The notes under the pieces: model-generated | Seen by the model: the letters and a program-made list of their open reading frames with translations, nothing else | The model's database searches: none | What the model was told of the DNA's origin: nothing | From: Elysia crispata | Lineage: Eukaryota > Mollusca > Gastropoda > Plakobranchidae | Length of the DNA stretch: 64,000 nucleotides | Assembly (NCBI GenBank): GCA_033675545.1 | Contig: JAWDGP010000016.1 | Coordinates: forward strand, 43,501 to 107,500 | Direction of reading: 5' to 3' | Made by a program: the position numbers and the translations under genes | Shown: one piece after another, positions 27,351 to 42,245 of the stretch | Layout: each line of letters opens with the position of its first letter | Numbering within the stretch: position 1 is the stretch's first letter

Positions 27351-30300
27351 GATGAAAAGGAGGGGGATATATGAAGAGGTATACTGTATAATATTAAAAA
27401 AAAAAAGTGTTAAGTTACAAAGCCGGTTGGTAAAATGCAATTATTTGAACGAAATTACAATGACAAAGATAACTTCACACAATAAAAATTCAATCAGCGT
27501 TCGTCGATGTTCAAGTCCAATAATTTAAAACTCCCTAATACACTCTACACTCTACTGTTAATAGCATGAAGAATAAGTTTCATGATTATTCTTTGAGATC
27601 ATATTGCAATTACTGTCAATGTATATGAAAGTTTATTTTCTCGATTTTGCTTTGAAGAACGAGAATACATAAGGAATAGACGTTCGTGAGAGATACCACA
27701 TATCCAGGCAATTCGTACACAAATTACTCTTAGTTGATTTGAGCCAGAAACCATTAAAAGTTTTTTTAGAAAATTGCCTCTATGGTCCTTTTTAATATGT
27801 AAATTATCTAAAATTAAACAGCACTAAGCATAGAAATGCAAGAATTGAAAACTTTTCACCCGATTCAATGGTAGGAATTTCCAGAGGACTAAAGGCTTAA
27901 TGTGTAAAAAGAAATAATGACTCCGTCTAATTTACTCTCGTTGGCCATTTCTTACAGTTGTTGCCCAAAAAAAATTAGAAAATACGCTGGAACAAGTGAT
28001 TTTGTTATTCAGGCAGCTTGACTTTATACAGTGCCTCTACTGGACCTATTTTGAGATTAATATCAATGTTCATTTATCTGCTTCAAGGAGTGGGAAATTG
28101 AAATAGAGAAAATGATGACCAATTTGCAAAATAATTTAAGTAAAAACATAAATATAAACAATACAAACATAAAAAGCCAAAGAAAGAAATAATCATAACA
28201 CAGAAATTGTTAAGAAAAACAATTTTATAAGAGTCAACAAAAACACAGCGTCATACTTTTTCAATCATTTTCTTTGTTTTTTCTTCCTTGATTTTACATT
28301 TGATTTGTTTTTCAAACAAGAAAGGAATAAAAAAAAGAAATCAATATTTAGAAACAGCAATTTTTTATCAGTCAATAGGATCATAATTTTTCCATAATTC
28401 TGCTTTTTCTTTCTTAATTTTTACAAGTGATTTTTTTATTGACAATTTTGTCATAAGTAGGGAAATCACAGAGAGAAAAATACTGGGGAAAAAACAAGAA
28501 GATTAAAGAAAGAACAAGTTCAGTTCATCATTTTCAAAACACGTCAAAATTAAAAAAAAAAAAAAAAATTTTCGGTTTTCATGCACAACTTTCTATATGA
28601 CAGCTACATCTGTCTTCATATATTTTTCTTTGAATTAACTGAAAATATCAGAAGGTCACGAAGTTTATAACATTCTTTTTGGCTACCTTGGTGATAGAAA
28701 TGCATGTTAAAAATGTATCTTGATCACTTGTTTGGTGAAAGATATAAGAAAAATATTTTTTTTTATACAATTCACAGCCTGTGTAATTTCAGTAATGAAA
28801 TTATTCATCGCAAACATTTTAATTTTTTTTTTATATTATTATTATTTATTCAGACAACACAGATAGCAAGTATCCAGAGGATAAAAAAAGGAGGCATCAT
28901 TCGCCAATTTTATTTCATATGATGTCTAAATTTTTTTTTTCTTTTTGATAATTAGAATTCAGTTGCTGTTAATGATAAGAAATTATTAGGGAGATCAGGC
29001 TCATGTGACGAAAGATCAATAATAATATCATCAATTTTTTGACCGATTTGATCCAGGCATTGAAACATTAGTTGAGTAACAATCCAAATGGTTTTAAGAA
29101 ACATCCATTCAGTTATAATATAATGGGCCAATGAGGGACCCATAGGGCATGACAACACACCACCTTCTCTGTGTGACTGAGAGAATATCTGCTACTACAA
29201 CGGTATCCAGATCAATTTCTAAGCACCCTCTGCTCCATGTATAAAAAATAAATCATGAAGTCTTTTCATGGACTAGGCATTGTTTGGTGTAATAAAAATG
29301 CTTCACTAACATGAGCCACATTCCTTTTTTTTTTTCAGCTTTTGACGCTGCTGGATTTTTTTCAGTACAATAGCTTCAGCTTCAGCTCATGTAAATACAT
29401 ATATATGAGCTGCAGCACTAATTTGCTCAAAATTGTCCGATACACATTTAAGTGATAATATCAAGAGTTCAGATATCGCCATTATGTTACTCTTGAACTA
29501 AGGTAAGTACACGCTTCATTTCAACTTTTTTTCTATATAACCATTGCCCAAAAATCTTCCTTCAACATATATAACAAAACATCAAATCAAAAAATTCACA
29601 ACTTTTTAAATCCCAGAGGTGGGTCATCTTACTTTACTCTTTATATCCCCTCCCCCCTCCTTATCAGATTGGTTGTCTGCCAATACAGCAAAAAAGCAAT
29701 GAAAGTTGCCGATCATATAAAGATTCTAGATCAAACCAAGAAAGAGAGAGAGCAAGGAAAAATAACGTCAGCTTTCAAAGACATGGTAAAAGCTAGAACT
29801 GGTCGATGAGCTCAGATCATTGCCATATTTAAGTACAATCCAGTATGGTTATCTCCAAGTAAGCAGGATTAAAAAAAAAGAATTGAATTAATTCAGATTT
29901 TAATTGTCAGGATACAAAGCAAAAAACAGAATTAATAATACCTCACTCTTTCAGGTTGTAAAAGGGCTCTTACTTTTATGCTTCTCTCATTCCCATTCCT
30001 ACTCGCAAGTTAATGATAAACAACTCAGATAAGTTGATGACAATCACTGATAGGCAGTGCCCACAGCAGAACAAAAATAATGCTAGCTGGGAGTCTGACA
30101 ACAAGCTAGATCTAGCCAGAGGTGATCGGTTCAGTTATCTGGTGATTTCAAATTAACCAGGTCTATTCATCACGTTGTACTCCAACCGTATATATATATA
30201 TATATATATTATAGCATAAAGACACAAATCTTTGATAAAGTTAATTTGACCTCATAATAACCCATCAATCAAATTATTTGAACTGTACTGCTGTGAAGTT

Positions 30301-33300
30301 TATCTCTGCAAAAATTAAAAAAGAAAATACGACAATAATAAGTCATGTCTTCATTAAAGTCATATATATAAAAGCTCGGTGTCTCAAACCACTCAAACTT
30401 TAATCGGTTCTTAGGCTTCAAAGCTTTAGTTTTTGCTTGTTTTTGCTCATACCGGTAGTTTAAAGTAGCAGGGTTGAGATATTACAGATTATATGTTGCA
30501 TTGGAAAATATTTGAATGAACCAGATCTACAGATTAAATTAACAAAATGCAAACAAACTACTCTACGTGTTTATATAAATAGCGCAGAGCAAAATAAAAA
30601 CCCATAAAAAAGTTGATGCCACAAGAAAATTAAATAGTGAAAATGACAGAATCCAGTCAGTGATCCACACTTGATAACAACTTGGTATAATAATGTCATA
30701 ACATCATCAAACTCAGATGCAAACGATTAGGGTCATAATCAGATTCTAAGAAGAATCTGAAGAATCAATTTTTTGTAACAGGCTGATAGAGAATGCCATC
30801 CAAGACTAACTGAACCCTAGTTTGGAAATTGGCATAAACTGATTCATGCCAAAGGATTACACAATGATAATCTTTAGTCTACCTGGGATTATATTCGTAG
30901 AAAATACCTGAGCAAAATGTCAAAAAGGAGAAGTCATGTAATCAAGATCTTCCTATAGTTGTGTATACTTTCAAAAGTCATAAGTTTCAAATATCACACC
31001 TGAGCTCACCAAGAAAGTTAACTTATTTTATGTAAATGCAAGTTACAGATACTCAGAGGGTATCCCCTTAAAATAAAACTGAAGAAAATTATTTCCTTCC
31101 TAACACTACAGCATTTTAATGCTGTCTTTGGCCCGTATGAGAGCTCCTTCGTTTATCATGACATCAGTTTAAAAATGCTCTTGAAATTCCGCCATTTATT
31201 CTCAACAGTAAGATTGTAGTAACATCTTTTACACACATTTGCCTTGTTATACTTATATGAAATTAATCTATACAAATGTCTAAAACTAAACACCAATGAA
31301 TGCAGTAGTAGATAGCATGAGGCCTAAAAAATCATTCAGTGGGTATAAAGTTACAAAGGACGCAATGAAAAGGTAGAAAAAATTGTTTTGCCACAATGTT
31401 TGTAACTGGCAACATATTTGCTCTGACAGAAAGCCATAGAAGACTTTCTTGAAACTTGTATATACAATCTAACAAACAAAAATGAAAACAGCCGAGCCTA
31501 CCAACAATATGTCATGGTTTTGAAATAAATGTTACCACATTCAGTTTAAGTTAAAAAAAAAACAACTTTCTATCTCACATGTCATCGAAATTAAAAAAAA
31601 AAATAAACAAATAAAGATAAGAAACGAACAATTCAATTTTGTTGGCAAGAATATGCAATTCTTTTAAAATAATTAAAAGATAGAAACTCTAAGGCAAAGC
31701 AACTACTGTCTAAGAAATTATCTAAAGTAAAAAAAAAATTAGTAGAGAATTACAAAACCAAAGCAGCCCTCTTTTGGACAAGGTTTTGATTATAAGAGGA
31801 TCATTACAGCAAACATTCAAACTAGTGTGCAATACTATTATCATATTGTAGTTTACTTGGATTTTTTTTGGTTTAAAGGGGTATTGAGTTGAAATCCTGG
31901 CTGTATTGGATGCACAGTTAACTTCACTTCAAACACAACTTTCATCATCCAATTCGTTCGTGATGGAAAACCTCCCAGTATGACCAGAGTACACATCTTG
32001 TCTGCATACTTGGGCGAGATGTGCTTGGTCTTATCAACTGCTCCACACGGCTTTCTGAAGAGTCAAGGCCTGAAAAGCTGAACTGTAGTGTGTTGAAGAA
32101 ATTTTGAGCCCTATAGTGGAATCAGCACTAAATAAAACTCTTTTTTTTTCTTTCCTTCCAAAATTTTTTTCTCTTTTATAACAAGGCACACAAGAGCCAG
32201 ATGATTTTCTTCTCCTCTTAAAAGTTGTTGCATAGTTCCAATATTTTATGAAAAGGTTAATACTTGGCTATTAAAGAGAGTATTTGAATTAAAACCCTTG
32301 TAAATGATATGTAAGACGACACAATTTTGGCTTAATTTTAATATACAAAAACTACTAATTCTTTAGTTACTCGTAAGCTCATAAATATCACTCATTTATC
32401 CCATACATTAAATGCACATTTGGAAGGGAAAGAGGGATAGCTTATTAGGGTTAAGAACCCACAACCTTTCAAAACAAAAATTTAAAATTGTTGTGAAAAA
32501 AAAAATTGAAACACAAGGGAAAAAATAATAAAATGCAATACTGTCTTACACGTTTAATAGAAAAAGACGGTAAGAAAGAAAACTGTAGCTAAGTGAGTTT
32601 AGTCATAAAAAACAAGGGGAAAAAATTGAACCAAAAAAAAAAGAAAAAGATTGGAAACAAAAAAGTATATTAAAAAGGTATTACATGATAATTTAGTTTT
32701 GCATTTTCTTTTATTTTTCAAATAACCAGTAAACTTCAGCAACAAATTTTAGAACAATGATAATAAGTTGTGTTTGTCTAAAGACAGCCTTGTAATTTGA
32801 CAAAAAATGCCAGAAGATCTTACTATCTAGCTCAAAAAATTTCAAAATCTTCAAGAGAGAGCTCTTATATACTTTTGAAGATAAAGCCTGCACTGAATAT
32901 TGGTATTGTATACTGTACATGGATAATGTATTTACAAACTAATTTGGATTGAAGTCAGAATGCCAGTTTGATTTTATAACTTAAAAAACATAAGAATCAT
33001 TTCACGTATTAAAATGTTTTTTTCTTTGCATCTACAAAGAGAAAAGAATATATTAAGATATACCAGGACTCGTCATGGCATGTCTACGTGGGGCAAAGCA
33101 TAGTTTGGTTTACTTAAAATACTAATTTCATAGAAAAAAAGAATTCCATGCTTAAGGCTCTACAAATTGTTTCCTTGCCTTTTTCTAAAAGTACCTTTGA
33201 CTCCATAAAAGTTGTCTCTGCATTCAACAAGTTAGATATTTGCATCATAAACAGATCCTTCAGTTATTTCTTTTTCTTTTTTTCCCCAATATGAGGTAAC

Positions 33301-33317
33301 TTTTGATTCTAGAGGGG
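27351..33317. other. Microsatellite-poor region left of BTBD9
   Basis: Nearly 6 kb of unique AT-rich sequence with only homopolymer runs and a short (TA)n at about 30190-30209. No exon was recognised on either strand. It could hold a long BTBD9 3' UTR or plain intergenic DNA. A weak, diverged duplication may lie at 28180-28440. Confidence 0.5.
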
Positions 33318-33323
33318 TTTATT
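33318..33323 (-). terminator. Candidate poly(A) signal for BTBD9
   Basis: AATAAA on the minus strand, about 210 bases past the BTBD9 stop codon. It is the first canonical hexamer I noticed. In AT-rich DNA such hexamers are common by chance and the true 3' end may be much further left. Confidence 0.3.
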
Positions 33324-33530
33324 TCTACCAGTAAACAATCAATAAAGCAAACATTTAGGAGAAAGTCTCTCAAAGATGCTTTGGCAAATAAAGAGGAAAT
33401 GAAAAAAAAAAACATTTTCTATCTGAATTGCTCTAACAGGACCCTTAAATTATTACAGATGAAGAATTATGAATTCTGTAAAACAGACTAAAGGATATCT
33501 CGTTTTTATCATAATTTCTAAATGTTTGCT

Positions 33531-36500
33531 TCAACGAATGTCCATCCAGTCTGCCTCGGGAGCATCTTGCTGTAACATGTGGCCAACATAGTGTCCAGCA
33601 GGCTGGATGGGTTCTGCGAGGGCAAGCCCTTGGGGAGGTGAGTGGTTAAGGTGGGCCTGGGCACCTCCGACAGCACCAGCTGCCTCCACATCCTGGTTCA
33701 GCTGTAGCTGATGGTGGCCTGCAGGGGGTAAAGGTGGGCCATAATACGGGGGAAAGTTCACCCTGTTCTGCTGGCCCTCACTGCGACTGCTACTGGCAGT
33801 GCTGCTACTACTACGACTCAAAGGGACTCTGCCACCGTTTCCACCCCCACCGCTTTGTGATCTTCCTCCCTCTCCCCGTCCACCACCACCACCACCACCA
33901 CCACCTTCCTGTCGTTGAAATAATCGGACCTGCTGTTGCTGCTGCGGATGGAGATGCTGATGTTGGTGATGGTGCAGTCTGGGAGGCCCCAAACTCTGGC
34001 CAGCAGCTGCACCCCCACCTAGTCCAGTTGGTGCTGAAGCCCCGCCTCCAATGGCCCCTACATTGATACTAGCTACACTGTTGATGAGGCTTTCAACTGA
34101 CGTGTCTGCTGGACTTTCAAAGTGGACACAATGGAAAACCTTCAGATGGAAAAGAAAAAGCAACCAATAATTTAGACAAGTTTTACGAGTTAAATATCTG
34201 TGCACGTTTCATGATTTTAGACCTTTTTCTTGAGCCAATCTAAAAATTTAAAGCAGCATCTAAGTGCAATAGAATAGATAGCTTTGAAAGTTACATCTTT
34301 CATAAGAGGAGAATGCTGGTCCATGATGAATGATGTATTACTACACAACTTCTGCACATACAAGTGAAGATGGATCTCACATTAACCTCAAGTTTGGGAT
34401 AAAGGATAAAACCCTGAATACCATAAAATAACTGTTCTTGGATTTAATAATAAAGTATCACATCCAACTGTTTAGCACTGAAGCCATATAAAAAGTGACC
34501 AAGACATTTATTATATACAAATAAAAATAAGGTTGCCTATACCGCAGCAATGTTTTACCTCATTGGCAGTGTTATGAGTACCCACAATCCTGATGAAAGT
34601 CACTGGCAAAGGCTCAAAAGTTACTGTTTGCCAAGATCTGCAAAAAGAACATTTGAGTAAGTTGAGCACTTAACAGTAACGGCTGTATTGAAGAATTGAA
34701 ATGAAATTCTGAAAAAGTAACAACATAAAGAAAAATATAAACAAGTGCTATCCTGTGCGTTAGCGGCTTAGTCCAGAGGATTGCACTACTCTCAAAAGTC
34801 TTAGCTCATCCCTAATCCTAGCTCCAAAAAAAAAATTTAAAAAAAATCAAAGAAAATCAAATTCCAATATTAGAACTCTAAATTTTTCAGCAGAGAAAAA
34901 CTAAGATATTTTTAGGAAGAAAACATTATATTGCATAAACACACCAACATATTTACAATACAATCATTTATTATATTTGAGATCATTTAAAGCTTACTTG
35001 CAAGCTTCATGTCGTTTGTCCACCACTTGTGTCCATTTCTGCTGGTCAGTAGAGACTTCTATGTAAAAGCTGTAGCTACGGTCATCACAGTCCCACAACA
35101 GTAGCCTGCACACAGTGAAAAAAATTTGAGACAACCAAAAAAACAACAAACTTAAAATTAACAGCCCAAGGGCATAACATTGTGTTTACTGGCGCCTTCA
35201 ATAAAACTTTTTTCCCTTTAAATTTACATTATAGTTTTTGAGAACTTTATTTTCAACAAAAAAAAAAACCAGCAAAAAAACCACTGTGTGATAGCTGAGG
35301 TGAAATGTAAACAAAGCTTAATAAACTCTTCTTTCCATAAAAAAAAATTCTACACAGACACAATTACTTTTGACTGAAAGTACAAAAAAACCTGTAAGCT
35401 TTCAGTTATCTTTAACTGCTTGCATTCTAAAAGTTGATTTCCTTTTCTCTTGAAAAATTAGACACAACAGAACTGAAAATGGAAAAGTAAAATTCTTGAA
35501 AGACCTGATCTCTACTCTTTTGGATGTATGTTTTAAATAATGATTTAAATTTTGATTTTCATTTCTCAAGAAATCACGATAGATTTCAATAAATTAAAGT
35601 ACATATTAATCAGCTGCAATAAAAGTACTTCACGATAAGATTCAACAAAGTACATTTAATGCGTGAAAACAAATTTAAATTCTTGTTGGCAACAAATGTT
35701 TTAGTTAGGTTTATTTCGCCATGATACAAAACGCATTCTTTGTTCTGATAAAACTAACCTTCCCATGCTTTTAAAATTTGCACTTAAAGATTGAAGATTA
35801 TTTGCAATCACATTTGTTTCAGAGGCATATACAAATTTTCATTGCTAAGGAAGATGTTTCACTAGAGATTTTCACCTCTAAAAATGATCACATTAATTAT
35901 GTTGCCAGGCATAAGGAAATATTTTTAAACAAGACCCAAAGATAAATCCATGCTTCCCACATCCTCAAGTCAATGCCATATCCAAAAGCTTACCTCATGT
36001 TTGACAGGATATACGGTTGTGCCAGTTGAATGCATATAGCTCCACTGCCCAACTGATGACAGGTGTAACCAGAGTCCCAGTCATAACTACGGGTCTCACC
36101 ATCAATGAGAGCATTGCGAGAACGAGAGACTCCCTCAATGACTAGAGCACTGTGTTTGATTGTAGCCACATTTTCAGTGGGAACTGATAACAATAAAATT
36201 AAAAGAAAATAGAATTTTTAATTTTCATACTACTGAGAGTTCCACTGAATTGGAGTATAGGGGACAGGTTCATTTCGAGGTGAATATGAGAATATAAGAT
36301 ACACAGGGTTTCTTTTTTTAGTTTCATTCAAAGAATCAAAATTCAAGATGTTTATGTCTAAGAGAAGCTTTTGATAGCTGACAAAATATTAAAAACTTTG
36401 AAGAATAAGTTTCATTTTTGGATATAAGTGAAAACAAACATTCCCTAAATTGCAAGATCTTAAAATATCAAAGCCAAACATACTATGATTTTTTTGTCTT

Positions 36501-39500
36501 CCAAAAAATTAGCAATTGTGACCTACCTGTGAGGCCCCTGTCCACCTGAAATGGCTTGTTTGTGTACAAGCATTCAAACGAGACGAGATGGAATACTCTA
36601 TTCACTGTGTTGTGAGTGCCAACTACTTTCACATACCTATGTTTAAAACAAAAATGAACACATTTATAAAATGTACCTTGGCTAAATGAGGATAAAACAA
36701 ACAGCAGTTCTCAGGGTTTCAAAAGTTTTTGTTTTCCAGAAGGAATGATCAGAGTGCATTATCAATTTCAACCTATGTTAAAATTTACCATGTTCCTAAT
36801 GTTATGATCTTTAACTTCAGTTGTCAATCTAAGAAATATGCATTTATGCTAAATGCAAACATGCTAACATGAATAAAATGGGCTGTAAAAATATCATTTT
36901 TGCAACTTAGTTTGCATTTTAAACTTTGAAAGCCAAGATTGAAGTTTACACAAGGTATGGAAGAACGAATAAGTGTTACAATTCTATGGGTAACTTTTAA
37001 AACTGACTCTGAGGTGCTATTTTGAAGCGCAGAATAGTCTTCTGATTAACAGTATTCAGAAAACCTAGAGGATATAAATCCAAACAAAAAACCTGTTAAC
37101 AGGCATGTCAAGATATGGAAAGGATTTTTTCAATTCTCAGCAAATAGTTTACCTGACAACCCTTCCAGGAAAGTGCAGCTTCTGCCAAGATCTACAGAGG
37201 AAACCACTGTGATCAATTACTCTTTCATAGTCTTTGTCATCCATTGACACTTCGATGAAATAGGAGTAAGACCTGCAAACATGCAAACAAGTAAAAACAG
37301 ATTCATGAATACTTGTTAAAAAAGGCTCATAAATATGTCCTTATTGTGACTTGGCCATTTTATTAGGGTATTTAGCCTTCAAAGATGTTCTGCCATAACA
37401 AAACTGAATCATACATTAGATGAGACCAAGACTTGACACAGGCAGAGGTTGGTCCTATACTTCTTCTTATGGCTGATTACTTGAAATCTCATGCTTGTGT
37501 TAGTAAAGGAACGTCCAACTTCAATTTTCTGACTCTTTACATAGAAATATTAGATAAAAAAACCAGAGAAAGTAAAACAAATGAATATGACAAGCCATTA
37601 CTATGATTACAGAAAACAGAGGGGCTGACAGGGGTCCTCTCACTGTGTTGAAGGAGAAGGTATAAAAAGAAAATAAGGGTTGGGATTAAGTGGTAAAAGA
37701 AACATGTAGTAGCTATCATTCCTGAGCAGGAATTTTCAGAATGCATCATTTCAATTGGTTGAACTAAAATTAGTTCAAATATTTAGGAACTGTTTGAAAA
37801 GAATGGAAGGAACAATGTTGAAACCTTAACAAGAATATCACAGGCAAAAATGAGTTTACAAAGAATGGAATATCTCTTAAAAATAAATGTATTTCCATTC
37901 AAACTACAGGAACATCCTTTCAGTGCTGTATGGTGTGATACTTGGAAAATCTGACGACAGATGCAGGATCAACTAAAGGCTATGTAAATTTGGTTCTTGA
38001 TAAGAATGGGCAGCAAAGAAATCTATTAAATCAGTCTGCAAAATTTCAGTATATGCCAATTGTTCTTAAATCCAAATTAAATCACACATGTTCAAAGCAG
38101 CAGCACTTTGTTTCAAAAGTTCAGTTTTTCTTTTACATATTTCAACTCTAAGCAGGTGTAATTTTAGCAAATTGGTACAGAAACGAAACAAGAAGAGAGG
38201 AGGAAAATTAAAGGTTCAGCACCTCATGTCCTTGTCCCACAGCAACAGTTTGATGGAGTTGATGATGTACGGCTGGCCAAGCTTTATGACAATCCCTGTC
38301 CCATGGTTATCATCTATTGGGTGGCGGGTGAAGCCACGATCCAAATCGTAATTGTGTGTATCACCATCCAAAAGTGCTGTTTTCATCTCTCCTCTAATTA
38401 CACTGGCTGATAAGCGAGTTGTGGCTACATTTTCCTCCATCACTGAGAAAAGAACAAAAGACATGTATTACCATGTTCTCAGAAGAAAATGAATCTTATG
38501 TGTTCACCCATTTGTCCTGCAATATCAATCCTAAGCATCATGTTGATCACATTTATATCACATTCTTGGAAAACTAAATAATTTTGATATATTTCCTGTA
38601 ATTCCACAATTTACAAATAAAGGCTGAATATTATGGAATAAAATAAAAATGATGAAACATCAACAGATTTATGATTGATATTATTCCCGTCTAACATTTT
38701 CTACACAAATTCACAATATCAGAAGGTAAAAATTTACTATCTCCTACCTAAAAAGCCCCTATATTTGAGGTCCATGTCTCTGCTCTCCGTCTGAACCTTG
38801 ATGGCATCCAATATCGCATCAGAGGAGACGAGTCCTGTCTGTCTCACACTATTCAACAACTCGTGCATGCCCATCAGTTGAAGGCGCACTGCATCCAAGA
38901 TTGGAGTAGGATCTTGGCCCTTGTTGTGTTCAGCCCAGTTACAGACAGCACGGAATATTTCTATTTCTGGTGCACAGAATGAATCTCTAGAGATAAGGTC
39001 ACGCATCGATGCCTGTAAAAGAGAAAAAAAAAAAGATAATTTGAAAGTAGAGTATCAAAAAAAAAAATATAAAAAGATGGATTAACTATAATAATGTTGA
39101 AATCTACCTTGAGCCTTTATAGTTTCTTATCTCACTTACAAAACATTCCTAAATATAGCTAAGTAATTATTTACAACTGATTTACAGCATTGTCAAATAC
39201 AAATTGGAAAGAGATATTATTACATATGTAGAATAAACAAATCTGATTGACTTAATACAGTGAATTTAAGTTCCACACTATTTTTTTTATTTTACACTGT
39301 AAAAGACTGAGGCGAATATTTGTGGCAAAATCTTACCTTATTTAAATAAAAAAGTATATACCCATTAGTAAAATACAGGGACATTATGTGTTCAAAACAA
39401 CCACAATGGATCCATCATTTCTTTTTCTAAACTTTATAAAATAAAGGTCTTCAACATTTCCTTGACGTTATTTTTCCCCCACTCTTAACCCATACATCCT

Positions 39501-42245
39501 AATTTCTCTTCATATCAATATTTTTTAACTCCTTTTTAGTTTTGTTTTTTATTTTAACTTACTTGAGATAAGGTTAGAAAGCTTTCACAATTAAGCACTT
39601 CCTGGGCATGTCTATCAATATAATCTTTACACACATTGCAGAGTGATGTGAGACTGGTGAACGAGAGAAAAGAAAAGTGAAAAAGATGAAAATAAACAAA
39701 TAAAATCATGTGCTTCGAGACCCTTTTATCATGGTAACATTCTTTCAAAAGATAATTTTCATTCAGATATAGGGCGCAATGTTCATTTCTTTTATGTCTA
39801 ATAGACAACAAGTTATTTATTTGCCATTGAAAGGCTTGAAACTGCTTTGTATTTTCTTTAATTAAAGGTCAAAATAATTCTAGTTAAATGAAATGTTTTT
39901 ACTGGCTCAACAGACACTTAGAGGTCATTTGAATCTGAATTTTTTTTCATACATCTTTGTTACAATCATCTTAATAGGACTCATTTGTCTACGTTTGGTT
40001 ATATAACAGTACACACAGCTTTTTACTAAGATCCTGAAACCAACCTAACTCAAGGAATGACTTTCATGTCTGATTCCCAATGACAGAGAACTGAAATAGT
40101 TTGTAACATATGGTTTGTCTAAATTATTTTTTTTACAAGATGTCCTTAAGCTATGATTTGATTTAAAGTGTTAGGATCAGATTGTATGGAAAAATCTATT
40201 CATAAATCAGTCTCGACCAGGTGCTATAAATACTCAACTCAAAATATTGGTTTCATGAATTATCTGGCCAAACTTCCATCCAAAATGCCTTCATTTTTTC
40301 AATACTATCATTATTTTCCAACTTCAGCACTCTTTGCAGTAAAACCTTGCTTGCCATCTCACTATTAAATACTTTAAAAAAGCGTTTAATCATGTCAAGG
40401 ACAAAATGAGGCAACTGTGGTTACATAACAAATGAAATCTTAATTTTCTTTTTTTTTTTTTTTTAAAGGAATTCGTTACATTGCCCAGATATGACAAACA
40501 GAAAAAGATATCACTATGATTGATATTGATACATAACACAAACCGAGCTTCTGAGTCTAGAAGGATCTGTTCTTTCTTTGCTCTAAAAAACAATTATTCT
40601 CTATATATTCAGGTAACAATCAAAAAAAAAGTTTGGAAGAATTTCAAGTTTAAGAGAAAACAATAGTGCTATTTACCTGTAGATATTGGCCAGATCATAG
40701 ATGTGACACACATTGCGAATGTTCAGTATTGCTTTCAGGTAGTCTGATATTGAAAGCTCCAGCTCCACAAACCCGAATCTGTGAGACAGACTCAAAATAT
40801 CCAGCAAATTTTCTTCCTGGGGACAAAAGACACATAGGTTATGGAAAAAAATAAGTTTAAAGAAGGAAGAAACAAAATTTGCACAATCTTCAAATACCAA
40901 TTCACCTATTTTGTTTACAAGAACAAATTTGACTCTTGTGAAAGTTCAATAACATATGGTAAACTTATTATCACACTTTTTTTATTTCTAAATTCAAACA
41001 GACATCAAAGAAAATACTTAAATTAACTTACAATAGACTTAAACAGTCATTACCGCCCAAACTTTTTATGGTAAGGTCAACATACCTGAATCTCTAACAG
41101 ATTCATACGTCCTGAGTAAATGTACTTCAGGAGAGCAGAGAAGGCCAAAGATGGTGTGTCTTGCAGTTCAATTTCAGTAGTGCCTGGCTGTGACTCCTTC
41201 ATACCACCATATAACAATGCCCTGTTGTTTGAACAAAAATGAACATCAAATTGACCTTTTAATATTTTGAACATGCTTGCAATCCTGTACTAGAAAAACA
41301 AACAAACCATTTTGATATTTACATAAGCAAAAGCCTTGCTTTCTACAGAGGTCCTCAACATGTTGTGCAAGAAAACAAAGCCGATATTGTTTTAGAATTC
41401 TTTTAAAAAGAGATTGATTTACAGTTTGGATTTAGGCAAGCAGTTTCTATATATATATAAATTGAAAATTGTGATAGAATTTTTTTTTTTATTATAAACT
41501 TTCTTACATATAAAAAAAAACTTTTAAGTATAAATCACTCTAATTATTTCTGATAAACTCAATCTCAAGGCCATAACCGTATTGTTTTGACAATGTTGTT
41601 AAATGAGATTGTTGAAAGACAAAATTTAATATTTTGAAGGAAAAAAAGAAGCCTTCATGCAAAAATTTAAATTTTTTTAGTTATTTTGCTAAAAAAGCTT
41701 TTACATTAGAAGACGCACTGTTTCAACTTTTTTTTAAATTATAAGTTCAAGTGGGCAACTGTTAACGTATGAATATTGAAAATATTCACAATAGAAAACA
41801 CAATATAATTCCCTTAATTGTAAAATTACTAAAATTTTGGTAAAAGACGTAGTCATATAAGAAGCTGTTACCATTAACACAAACACATTCTGCAACAAAA
41901 AAAATTTAACATTCAAAAAATTAATTTGTGCATTCTCAGCCAGCACAGCAAACTGGAATTAATTTGCCCAATCTCAACTGTGGTCCACACTTTTATTGTT
42001 CATCTTTTACTTTTGCTCCTACTTGAAAACCTTCAGAGATCCACTCCACATTGAAATTACCTGAAAAAGTCTGAACGAGCAGCAAGGATAACTTTGTGAC
42101 TTCGGAAACGAGCCCCATCTACAAGTAGAGTGATGTCTGCATAGTCCTCTGTCTCAACCAGTTCAGCAAAATTGTCTGACAGACTACCAACATGGTCCAC
42201 CAACCCCACAGGTGCAGGGGAGCGCAGATGATGGTGATCACACAT
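33531..42245 (-). CDS. BTBD9: BTB/POZ domain-containing protein 9, complete, 12 coding exons
   Basis: Exons, 5' to 3': 42061-42245, 41086-41221, 40677-40816, 39563-39653, 38748-39012, 38223-38442, 37153-37272, 36527-36636, 35994-36183, 34998-35105, 34559-34637, 33531-34139. All junctions read GT-AG, every phase joins, and the total is 750 codons plus TGA. An in-frame TAA just upstream of the ATG supports the start. Domains: BTB about 36-135 (SHKVILAARSDFFR, ALLYGGMKESQP), BACK about 142-245, and two discoidin-like domains about 276-404 and 424-556, each with a LLLWD.D strand and an R(I/V)VGTHNT.N motif. In known BTBD9 proteins the BTB domain acts as a CUL3-type adaptor and mutants affect synaptic, sleep and iron phenotypes. 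The human protein is about 612 residues, from memory. The difference is a tail of about 194 residues rich in Gly, Gln, His, Ser and Pro, with a poly-Gly run and poly-Gln. Identity is very sure; the tail end is less so. Confidence 0.96.

Noticed and set aside
33734..34066. 110-residue plus-strand ORF opposite the last BTBD9 exon
   Set aside because: A shadow of the GC-richer coding exon; His-repeat content is the complement of the Gly repeat.
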